Positions 7,002 to 12,811 of a stretch of DNA of 13,234 nt are shown piece by piece (position 1 is the stretch's first letter; every line of letters begins with the position of its first letter). Made by a program: the position numbers and the translations under genes. The stretch is from an uncultured Lachnospiraceae bacterium. GTDB taxonomy: Bacteria; Bacillota; Clostridia; Lachnospirales; Lachnospiraceae. The stretch is from NCBI GenBank assembly GCA_958405355.1, contig CATYEA010000031.1, positions 1-13,234 on the forward strand, in the 5' to 3' direction. Below the pieces are notes generated by a model. That model searched no databases. It was not told where the DNA came from and was given only the letters and a program-made list of their open reading frames with translations.

Positions 7002-7085
7002 GCAAAACCGCCCTTGTACTTTGACGAGTAAGGGCGGTTTTTACTAAACTTATGGTCAACCCCTTGTGGGCGGTTGTTCTTTGAT
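7002..7085 (-). ncRNA. Predicted antisense RNA antitoxin
   Basis: A transcript started from the minus-strand promoter at 7092-7120 would begin near 7085 and run leftwards to the shared terminator. That gives about 84 bases, complementary over its 3' part to the 3' untranslated end of the toxin mRNA. Its 5' part can form a second hairpin from CAACC/GGTTG (7058-7062 and 7072-7076 on the + strand). Position and architecture match type I antitoxins of the RatA type. The boundaries are inferred from promoter and terminator only. Confidence 0.55.
7004..7042. terminator. Bidirectional terminator shared by toxin mRNA and antisense RNA
   Basis: AAAACCGCCCTT (7004-7015) is perfectly complementary to AAGGGCGGTTTT (7030-7041), and ACT/AGT pairs inside the loop. 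The + strand ends in TTTTT (7038-7042); the − strand ends in TTTT. It lies 12 bases after the toxin stop codon. A terminator used from both sides makes the 3' ends of toxin mRNA and antisense RNA overlap, as in txpA/ratA and bsrG/SR4. Confidence 0.88.
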
Positions 7086-7091
7086 ATCTAT

Positions 7092-7120
7092 AATATAGCA
7101 CAGGTACGAAAATCGCGCAA
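7092..7120 (-). promoter_or_regulatory. Promoter of the antisense RNA
   Basis: Read on the minus strand, TTGCGC (7115-7120) serves as −35 and TATATT (7092-7097) as −10, with a 17-base spacer. TGC directly before the −10 makes it an extended −10 element. An overlapping TATTAT (7090-7095) gives a 19-base alternative. The −35 is a poor match, but the extended −10 and the position facing the toxin gene support it. Confidence 0.55.
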
Positions 7121-7236
7121 CGGCCAATCAAAAGAAGATTCTGTATACTTTTCCAATTTCTGGTAATTTGCACATCTTTGTTACAATCTAACAAAATTCC
7201 ATTATAATAATTTAACAAGAAAATCCACACTTTAAA
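7121..7236. other. AT-rich intergenic stretch with an inverted repeat
   Basis: No gene is seen. TTTGTTA (7177-7183) and TAACAAA (7189-7195) form a 7-bp inverted repeat around CAATC, about 40 bases upstream of the −35 of the next operon, a plausible place for a regulator site. TTGTTA (7178-7183) with TATAAT (7203-7208) could be a second, weak promoter, but its spacer is 19 bases. Confidence 0.35.
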
Positions 7237-7265
7237 TTGACAAACTGTGATAAATGTTATATTAT
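7237..7265 (+). promoter_or_regulatory. Sigma-A promoter of the kinase-led catabolic operon
   Basis: The −35 TTGACA (7237-7242) is perfect and the −10 TATTAT (7260-7265) differs by one base; the spacer is 17. Transcription should start around 7272, leaving a leader of about 60 bases before the kinase gene. Dyad sequences lie directly downstream. Confidence 0.88.
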
Positions 7266-7291
7266 GTTATATAAAGATATATAACGTTATA
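7266..7291. promoter_or_regulatory. Overlapping dyads at the operon start, candidate operator
   Basis: GTTATAT (7266-7272) and ATATAAC (7279-7285) are inverted around a six-base spacer, and TATAACGTTATA (7280-7291) is a perfect 12-bp palindrome sharing its left part. Both sit from about −6 to +20 relative to the expected transcription start, a typical repressor position. The GntR-family protein encoded at 12017 is the obvious candidate to bind here, since a related GATATA...CGTTATA arrangement occurs before its own gene. In AT-rich DNA such dyads also arise by chance. Confidence 0.4.
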
Positions 7292-7332
7292 ATACATATT
7301 GCACAGGGCGTGCATACCAAAGGAGAGATTAC

Positions 7333-8142
7333 ATGGTGAAGTTTACGGCAGCAGGGTATGTCTGCATTGATTATTACCCTGATTTTGATAATAGATGCTA
7401 TGTAACAGGAAATGGTGTTGATGTTCTTTTCAATCTTCTGGATATGCGGACAGACGTCGAATCTTCAATCGTTTCTGCGGTTTCTGATGACGCATATGGA
7501 AAGATGTCTGTGAAAGCTTTTCAGGAGCGGGGCATTGATTGTTCCCATTTGGAAATTATTCCTGGCGGAGAGACGCCGAGAGTACCGCTGCATTTGATCA
7601 ACAATGACAGAACGCATGGAGATCCGGTTCGGGGAATTATGGCGAACTACGAATTTTCCGATGAAAGCATTGATTTCATTTGTCAGTATGACATGATGCA
7701 CACCGATTTTACAGGGCGATTGATCCCGCGTTTAGAGGAAATCAGGAAGCGGGGCGTGAAGGTCTTTTTTGATCTGAGTAATACGATTGACCATCCGGAT
7801 ATCAAACATGTTTTGAGTAACATCGATTGCGGTCTGGTGTCCTTCGAGGATGATCTGGAGAAGGGAAAGGAATTTTTGAAATATGCACATTCCCTTGGAA
7901 CAAAGCTGATGATTGCCACTTTTGGGAAAAATGGTTCCATTGCCTATGATGGTTCTAAGTTTTATAAAGGCGACATTGTTCCGGTGGAAAATGTTGTGAA
8001 CACGGTAGGCGCCGGAGATTCCTATTTTGCTGGATTTATTGCGGCACTTATCGATGAAAAACCGATTCTTGACTGTATGCACAGCGGTGCGGCCAGAGCG
8101 GCTCAGGTCATTTCGGTATTCGAACCTTATTTGACGAAATAA
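7333..8142 (+). CDS. PfkB-family sugar kinase, fructoselysine 6-kinase (FrlD)-like
   Basis: This is a ribokinase/PfkB-fold ATP-dependent kinase of 269 residues. The C-terminal signature VNTVGAGDSYFAGFIAAL (222-239) holds the catalytic base D229 and the anion hole, and the N-terminal glycine motif reads TGNGVDVLFNL (25-35). The middle segment LINNDRTHGDPVRGIMANYE, followed by CQYDMMH, closely resembles E. coli FrlD in that part of the protein. FrlD phosphorylates fructoselysine at the sugar 6-hydroxyl. I infer a glycated amine as substrate because the cluster also encodes a FrlB-like SIS protein, a GntR regulator and an amino acid importer. Lysine as the amine is not shown. AAAGGAG (7319-7325) precedes the ATG. 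It is the first gene after the promoter. The alternative is another PfkB kinase acting on a different sugar conjugate. Confidence 0.82.
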   Translation: MVKFTAAGYVCIDYYPDFDNRCYVTGNGVDVLFNLLDMRTDVESSIVSAVSDDAYGKMSVKAFQERGIDCSHLEIIPGGETPRVPLHLINNDRTHGDPVRGIMANYEFSDESIDFICQYDMMHTDFTGRLIPRLEEIRKRGVKVFFDLSNTIDHPDIKHVLSNIDCGLVSFEDDLEKGKEFLKYAHSLGTKLMIATFGKNGSIAYDGSKFYKGDIVPVENVVNTVGAGDSYFAGFIAALIDEKPILDCMHSGAARAAQVISVFEPYLTK

Positions 8143-8164
8143 AAATGTAAAGGAGTATATAAGT

Positions 8165-9016
8165 ATGGTAATTGATATTCATGCACATCCATTACTGCTT
8201 GATGAGATTAATGAAAATCCGGAGGATTTACAGTTCCGGAGACAGGAATTTGGTGTATTTAAATCGGGAATTAACCCGGTAGATTTTGAATTGACATTGT
8301 TGGAAGATGCCAAAATTGATAAAGTCGTATTTTTACCGGAGGACTATTCCACGGAAGTCGGACGTGCCATTGTGAGCAATGATGAAATGGCCCGGATCGT
8401 TGCCAGAAGCCCGGAACATTTTATTGGATTTGCAGGGATTGACCCAAGACGTGAGGACGCGGAGGAAGAGTTGATCCGAGCCTTTGATGAACTGAAACTG
8501 GCCGGTTTAAAGCTGAATCTTTCCCGCTTACATATGTATCCGGACGATGCGTGTCTGGCACCGCTTTACAAGATATGCCAGGAAAAGAACAAACCGATCA
8601 TGTTCCATGCGGGATATAGCTGGGAGCCAAATACACCGGCGAAGTATTCGGAACCTATCCGGTTTGAGGATGTCGCTGTGGATTATCCGGATCTGCGGTT
8701 TTGTCTGGCTCATATGGGATGGCCATGGTGGCAGGAAACCATCATGATGTTAATGAAATATCCAAATGTGTATGCAGATACATCGATGGTCTATATGGAT
8801 TCTCCGAAAAATTATTATGAGCATCTGTTCTCTGTCAACATGAATCTGAACTGGCTGCAGAATTGTTTCCAGGACAAGGTCATGTTCGGTTCAAATAATC
8901 CGAGATTTCGTCATGTGAGAAGTCTGGCCGGCATTAAGAATCTTCCGCTTCGGGAAGATGTTATGGATGCTATTTTAGGTGGAAATGCAATGCGTTTCTT
9001 AGGAATGGAGGATTAA
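8165..9016 (+). CDS. Amidohydrolase-2 family TIM-barrel protein
   Basis: The 283-residue protein has the layout of PF04909 metal-dependent hydrolases and decarboxylases. It has HAHP (residues 6-9) near the N-terminus and LAGLKLN (112-118, with K116). IMFHAGY (145-151, H148) and FCLAHMGWPWW (179-189, H183) follow. A C-terminal strand ends in FGSNNPRFRH (241-250). In the family the last block normally reads FGSDYP, with an Asp that binds metal or activates water; here the equivalent position is Asn 244. The enzyme may therefore use a different metal arrangement or not be a classical hydrolase. Its substrate is unknown; relatives act on carboxylic acids, lactones and amides. It starts 22 bases after the kinase with AAAGGAG (8149-8155), and its stop lies one base before the next ATG, so all three genes are surely cotranscribed. 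It is not part of the classical frl operons. Confidence 0.8.
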   Translation: MVIDIHAHPLLLDEINENPEDLQFRRQEFGVFKSGINPVDFELTLLEDAKIDKVVFLPEDYSTEVGRAIVSNDEMARIVARSPEHFIGFAGIDPRREDAEEELIRAFDELKLAGLKLNLSRLHMYPDDACLAPLYKICQEKNKPIMFHAGYSWEPNTPAKYSEPIRFEDVAVDYPDLRFCLAHMGWPWWQETIMMLMKYPNVYADTSMVYMDSPKNYYEHLFSVNMNLNWLQNCFQDKVMFGSNNPRFRHVRSLAGIKNLPLREDVMDAILGGNAMRFLGMED

Positions 9017-9017
9017 T

Positions 9018-9446
9018 ATGGTTAAGCTTGTAGAAAATCAGGTTATTTCTCATAAAGAATTTGAGATGATAAAAATTACGGATGAAGTTCGGAAGGTTGT
9101 GGAAGAGAGCGGCATTAAAAATGGCTTAGTTGCTGTTATTACAAAGCATACGACCACAGGCATTATGGTAAATGAAGCCCTTCCGTGTGTGGAAAAAGAT
9201 ATCGAGATGCAGCTGGACCGTCTGGTTCCAAATGATTATCCATATGTACATACACACATGCTTCCGACCTACGGAACATGTTCAGGAAATGCACCTGGAC
9301 ACTTAAAATCCATGCTGGCAGGAAATCATTGTCTGTTTCCGGTGATTGATGGAAAGATGATGACCGGCGGTGAACAGAATATATATTTTGTTGAGCTGGA
9401 CGGATTGCAGATACGTAAATATTTTATAGAGGTTATTGGTGAATAA
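9018..9446 (+). CDS. YjbQ/UPF0047 family protein
   Basis: This is a small single-domain protein of 142 residues, the normal length for the family (PF01894). Conserved blocks are visible: ITKHTTTGIMVNEALP (41-56), YVHTHMLPTYG (76-86) with its histidines, a central GNAPGHLKSMLAGN (90-103) where most relatives read NADAHLK...G, and GEQNIYFVELDG (118-129). Some members show weak thiamine-phosphate synthase activity and are annotated 'secondary thiamine-phosphate synthase', but the physiological reaction is unsettled. GGAGG (9007-9011) lies inside the end of the amidohydrolase gene and the two are separated by one base, so their roles are probably linked. Membership of an Amadori-type catabolic cluster suggests action on a small phosphorylated or carbonyl intermediate, which is inference only. 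Confidence 0.86.
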   Translation: MVKLVENQVISHKEFEMIKITDEVRKVVEESGIKNGLVAVITKHTTTGIMVNEALPCVEKDIEMQLDRLVPNDYPYVHTHMLPTYGTCSGNAPGHLKSMLAGNHCLFPVIDGKMMTGGEQNIYFVELDGLQIRKYFIEVIGE

Positions 9447-9481
9447 GGGGCCGTCATGCATGGGATAAGGGGGCAGTAAAA

Positions 9482-10132
9482 ATGTTCGGTTTGAATTTTA
9501 GTTTTTTAGGTAAATACTGGTTTTATTATGCGGACGGCTTAAAAGTAACGCTGGAGCTGGCGTTCTGGACATTGATTCTCGCCACAGTAGTAGGTGTGGC
9601 AATGGGAATGATCCGTGTGCAGAATTATAAAATCATCAGCCCGATTATTGATGGATGGATCAACTTTATTCGAGGGGTCCCCGTCATGGTACAGATATTT
9701 ATTGTTTATTATGGCATTGCAACTTCCCTGCCCCAGTTCTGGGCGGCGGTTGTGTCATTGACAGTAAATAGTTCCGTGTATATTGCCGAGCATACGAGAG
9801 CCGGTATGCAGGCTGTCAATAAGGGTCAGATGGAGGCCGCCCGATGTATTGGAATGTCAAAGCTTCAGGCGAATTGGTTTATCATTATCCCACAGGCGAT
9901 AAAAAATATTTTGCCTTCATTATGTAACGAGTTCATTTTACTGATCAAGGAAACTTCCATTGTATCCGTTATTGCACTTCATGAGTTGACATACACATCC
10001 AATTCGGTCAGGGCAAACACATTTTTGGCATTTGAGCCGTTAATTATTACAGCAGTCATCTATTTTGTTATCACTTATATGTTGAAAAAGCTGATCGGCA
10101 TTCTGGAAAGGAGGCTGCATGCACATGACTGA
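9482..10132 (+). CDS. Polar amino acid ABC transporter permease (HisM/GlnP-like)
   Basis: This is an inner-membrane subunit of a polar amino acid uptake system (PAAT family), 216 residues long. Hydrophobic spans lie at about 20-45, 62-80, 85-100, 145-168 and 185-205. The cytoplasmic EAA loop that docks on the ATPase is [20 protein letters not shown] with IIPQAI after it (about 118-143). [18 protein letters not shown] (62-79) is the typical first half of the family domain. AAGGGGG (9467-9473) is the ribosome binding site, eight bases before the ATG. Only one permease gene is present, so the pore is presumably a homodimer. Polar amino acid transporters also carry opines and related sugar-amino acid conjugates, which fits the frl-like enzymes nearby. 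Confidence 0.93.
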   Translation: MFGLNFSFLGKYWFYYADGLKVTLELAFWTLILATVVGVAMGMIRVQNYKIISPIIDGWINFIRGVPVMVQIFIVYYGIATSLPQFWAAVVSLTVNSSVYIAEHTRAGMQAVNKGQMEAARCIGMSKLQANWFIIIPQAIKNILPSLCNEFILLIKETSIVSVIALHELTYTSNSVRANTFLAFEPLIITAVIYFVITYMLKKLIGILERRLHAHD

Positions 10133-10868
10133 TGGGAAAGAAGTAATTATACAGGTAAAACAATTAAAGAAAAATTTCGGCAGCCTGGAAGTTTTAAAAG
10201 GCGTGGACATGGAGATTGACCGGGGCGAGGTCGTTGTTGTCATTGGCCCTTCCGGTTCCGGAAAATCGACATTTTTAAGATGTTTAAACCTTCTGGAAAT
10301 TCCTACAGACGGCGATATCCTGTTTCATGGACAATCGATTTTAAGAAAAGATATGAAACTCGATAAATATCGTGAAAAATTCGGTATGGTATTTCAGTTG
10401 TTTAACCTGTTTGAAAATCTGAGCGTTTTAGATAATGTCACTGTAGGACCGAGAAGAGTCAAAAAAGTGCCGAAGGACCAGGCTGAAAAGCGGGCCATGG
10501 AGCTTTTGAAGCAGGTTGGTCTGGAAGATAAGGCGGATGCCTATCCGTCCCAGTTGTCCGGCGGACAGAAGCAGCGTGTAGCTATTGCCAGAACTTTAGC
10601 CATGGACCCGGAAGTTATTTTGTTTGATGAGGCAACTTCCGCACTGGACCCGGAAATGGTTGGAGAGGTTCTTCAGATTATGCGTCAGTTGGCGGAACAG
10701 GGCATGACCATGGTTGTTGTGACCCATGAGATGGGATTTGCCCGTGAGGTTGGTGACAGGGTCGTCTTTATGGATGGCGGCTATATTGTTGAAGAGGGAA
10801 AACCGAAGGATGTCATTACGAATCCTCAGCATCAGAGAACGAAAGATTTCCTCAGTAAGATGCTGTAA
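10119..10868 (+). CDS. Polar amino acid ABC transporter ATP-binding protein (GlnQ/HisP-like)
   Basis: This is the cytoplasmic ATPase of the amino acid importer, 249 residues. Motifs are Walker [10 protein letters not shown] (43-51), Q-loop MVFQLFNLF (90-98), signature LSGGQKQR (146-153), Walker [15 protein letters not shown] (166-179, with DEAT where many relatives have DEPT), and switch histidine in VTHEMGFA (H203). The form VFQ.FNLF and the end [15 protein letters not shown] are typical of polar amino acid systems. The reading frame overlaps the end of the permease gene by 14 bases. AAGGAGG (10108-10114) is close to the ATG at 10119. A second ATG at 10125 is also possible and would remove Met-His, so the exact start is uncertain. 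Confidence 0.94.
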   Translation: MHMTDGKEVIIQVKQLKKNFGSLEVLKGVDMEIDRGEVVVVIGPSGSGKSTFLRCLNLLEIPTDGDILFHGQSILRKDMKLDKYREKFGMVFQLFNLFENLSVLDNVTVGPRRVKKVPKDQAEKRAMELLKQVGLEDKADAYPSQLSGGQKQRVAIARTLAMDPEVILFDEATSALDPEMVGEVLQIMRQLAEQGMTMVVVTHEMGFAREVGDRVVFMDGGYIVEEGKPKDVITNPQHQRTKDFLSKML

Positions 10869-10933
10869 CCGTTCATTTTAATATGTAACTGTAAGCTAAT
10901 GGCTTATGTAATAAAAAGAAAAGGAGAGAGACT

Positions 10934-11884
10934 ATGAAAAAAATTAAAAAACTTGCAGCTCTGTTTTTGGCTGGCGCTATGGTAATGTCTTTGGCCGCTT
11001 GTTCCAGTAATTCAGACAGCAAAACAACAACTGCAGCAGCGGATGAAACAACGGAGACAACGGCAGAGTCTGCAGCAGAAACCGCAGCAGAAACGAAAGC
11101 CGACGGAGAAATGGGACCGATTTTTGCAGATTTGGCTGAAAACAGCGTGTTAAAAGTAGGTATTATCGGTAATGACCCGACATTCTGTTTCCATACGGTG
11201 GAGGACGGCAAAGATGTCCTCGTTGGTTTTGAAGTGGCAGGTATGTATGAGATGGCTGAACGTCTCAGTGAATACCTGGATCGTGAAATCACTGTAGAAT
11301 TCTATGAGAGTGATTTTACCGGATGTATGTCTGCATTACAGGCAAATCAGGTACATTTTGTTACACGTTTGAGTCCAACAGATGAACGTAAACAGACATG
11401 GCTGTTCACAGATGTATATCACAAATCCAATGAATGTTATGTAACTTTAAAGGATAATGTGGATAATGAAAAATTCACAGGAACTCTGGAAGGCGTTACT
11501 GTATGCGGACAGATGGGCTCTATTGATATCACGATGACACAGCATCTGTATCCGGATGCAGAGATTCAGGAATTGGGTATGGTTTCCGACCTTCTTCTCT
11601 CTGTAAAGAATGGAAAATCAGATCTGGCTTGTATGAACGCTGTATCTGCAGCAATGTCCGTAGCAGCAAACCCAGACCTGGCCGTTGTTGACAGCCTGAC
11701 ATGGGAACCTACAGATGAATTTGATAAAGGCTGCGGTCTTTGTATGGCTTATGGCAACGAAGATTTTGCAGACTGGGCCAGCGGATTTTTCGCTGATATC
11801 ACAGAAGAAGGACTGTGGGCTCAGATGCAGTCTGATGCAGCAGCTCAGCTTGATGAAACAGCTCTTGAGGACTTCATTGTATAA
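10934..11884 (+). CDS. Amino acid ABC transporter substrate-binding lipoprotein
   Basis: This is the extracellular solute-binding component of the importer, 316 residues. The N-terminus has a basic start (MKKIKK), a hydrophobic core and the lipobox SLAAC with the lipidated Cys at position 23. It is followed by a Thr/Ala/Glu-rich linker (about 24-60) that tethers the domain to the membrane. The SBP_bac_3 fold begins at LKVGIIGNDPTFCF and continues with VGFEVAGMYEMAERL and the mid-domain MSALQANQVHFVTRLSPTDE, whose DER-type turn matches the family. The ligand cannot be read from sequence; it is somewhat divergent from standard Gln/His/Arg binders. AAGGAG (10921-10926) precedes the ATG. The 65-base gap after the ATPase gene holds a small TAAGC/GCTTA hairpin but no clear promoter. 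A terminator follows the gene. Confidence 0.92.
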   Translation: MKKIKKLAALFLAGAMVMSLAACSSNSDSKTTTAAADETTETTAESAAETAAETKADGEMGPIFADLAENSVLKVGIIGNDPTFCFHTVEDGKDVLVGFEVAGMYEMAERLSEYLDREITVEFYESDFTGCMSALQANQVHFVTRLSPTDERKQTWLFTDVYHKSNECYVTLKDNVDNEKFTGTLEGVTVCGQMGSIDITMTQHLYPDAEIQELGMVSDLLLSVKNGKSDLACMNAVSAAMSVAANPDLAVVDSLTWEPTDEFDKGCGLCMAYGNEDFADWASGFFADITEEGLWAQMQSDAAAQLDETALEDFIV

Positions 11885-11924
11885 TAATAAAAGTTCCAGT
11901 GGATGAATGAATCTGGTGGATTTA

Positions 11925-11969
11925 GGGCGCATAAAATGATATAATATCGTTATATGCGTCCTATTTTTT
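11925..11969 (+). terminator. Terminator of the ABC operon, overlapping a dyad
   Basis: GGGCGCATAAAATGATA (11925-11941) pairs with TATCGTTATATGCGTCC (11945-11961) around TAA. There are 17 positions, one A-A mismatch and two G·U pairs that are acceptable in RNA, followed by TATTTTTT (11962-11969). It lies about 40 bases after the binding-protein stop. The G·U pairs fit selection on RNA folding, so termination is the main reading, although the same DNA holds a promoter-like element. Confidence 0.8.
11937..11945 (+). promoter_or_regulatory. Extended −10 promoter candidate for the GntR gene
   Basis: TGATATAAT (11937-11945) is a perfect extended −10 element (TGnTATAAT). No good −35 is seen 16-18 bases upstream, which extended −10 promoters can tolerate. 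It lies in the middle of the terminator dyad. Transcription would start near 11952, about 65 bases before the regulator gene. A regulator bound to this dyad would block its own promoter. Confidence 0.5.
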
Positions 11970-12016
11970 ATCGATGCTAAGAATGGGGAGTAAATAGAAT
12001 ATAAGGGTGGATAAAC

Positions 12017-12727
12017 ATGAACAAGAATTCAATAGTCCCAATGTACCAGCAATTGGCAGATACGATCAAAGAGCAGATCTTAAGCGGAGAATTGCAGGAT
12101 TCGGATAAGCTCATGACGGAAGCAGAGCTGGGGGAGGCATATCATGTAAGCCGCATTACAGTGAGAAAAGCCATTAACGTTTTGGCAGAGAATGGCTATG
12201 TAACTAAGAAACAGGGAATCGGAACCTTTGTAACGACAAATAAGTTGAATCGTGTAATGAAGAATAAAATACTCAGTTTTACTGAGATGTGCGAAGCAGA
12301 GGGGAAAAAAGCATCGGCAGAGATTCTCTCAGTGGAATGGGGAAAGGCCAGTGCCAAGGTGGCAAGAAAACTGAGACTGCAGAAAGATGAAAATGTACTT
12401 CGTATCGTGAGGCTTCGGAAAAATGATGGGAAGGTCGTGATGTTGGAGGAGACATGCCTGACAGCCAAATATGGTTATGTTACAGAGGGAAATCTGAACG
12501 GGTCCATCTATGGAATATTACGCAGTCACGGAACGGAGATGGCCCATGCGACAAAGGAAGTAGGCATATGTTATGCTACAGAGCAGGAGGCAAAACTTCT
12601 GGAAGTAGAACCGAAACAGCCGCTTCTGCTTCACTATGATGTTGTTATGGATGAAAAAGGTGAAGAGATTTTATGCAGCAAACTGCTGATCAATGCGGAG
12701 CGGTATACTCTGACGATCATGATGTAA
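12017..12727 (+). CDS. GntR-family regulator, HutC/UTRA subfamily (FrlR-like)
   Basis: This is a probable repressor of 236 residues. The N-terminal winged helix-turn-helix (about 5-74) contains MYQQLADTIKEQILSGEL, EAELGEAYHVSRITVRKAIN and GYVTKKQGIGTFV, all standard GntR positions. A UTRA effector domain (about 88-232) follows, with VLRIVRLRKNDGKVVMLEET and the end LLHYDVVMDEKGE...LLINAERYTLTIMM. UTRA domains commonly sense sugar phosphates or glycated amine intermediates; YurK/FrlR plays this role in Bacillus and E. coli frl systems. AGGGTGG (12004-12010) precedes the ATG. It lies between the importer and the convergent SIS gene, so it probably controls both. Effector and operator are inferred. 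Confidence 0.92.
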   Translation: MNKNSIVPMYQQLADTIKEQILSGELQDSDKLMTEAELGEAYHVSRITVRKAINVLAENGYVTKKQGIGTFVTTNKLNRVMKNKILSFTEMCEAEGKKASAEILSVEWGKASAKVARKLRLQKDENVLRIVRLRKNDGKVVMLEETCLTAKYGYVTEGNLNGSIYGILRSHGTEMAHATKEVGICYATEQEAKLLEVEPKQPLLLHYDVVMDEKGEEILCSKLLINAERYTLTIMM

Positions 12728-12787
12728 AAAAACGGCCTGCCGGCCGGAGATATCTCTTATGAGGTACTCCTGGGGCAGACCGTTTTT
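12726..12787. terminator. Bidirectional terminator between the GntR and SIS genes
   Basis: AAAAACGG (12728-12735) pairs with CCGTTTTT (12780-12787). After one C/A mismatch CTGCC pairs with GGCAG, enclosing a further GGAG/CTCC hairpin. T-runs flank both sides, so it can end the rightward regulator transcript and the leftward SIS gene transcript. Confidence 0.85.
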
Positions 12788-12811
12788 AAGTTAAAGAAGA
12801 GAAATTATCAA

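Noticed and set aside
6976..7230. Minus-strand open frame of 84 codons opposite the toxin
   Set aside because: It spans the antisense promoter and the terminator hairpin, has no credible ribosome binding site, and encodes no recognisable sequence. An untranslated antisense RNA explains the region better.
7465..8713. Several minus-strand and frame-shifted open frames inside the kinase and amidohydrolase genes
   Set aside because: They lie fully within strongly supported genes on the + strand and show no domain signature.
10873..11292. Minus-strand open frame of 139 codons opposite the binding-protein gene
   Set aside because: It is a shadow of the Ala/Thr/Glu-rich lipoprotein linker; its Ser/Val runs mirror that codon bias and no start signal is present.
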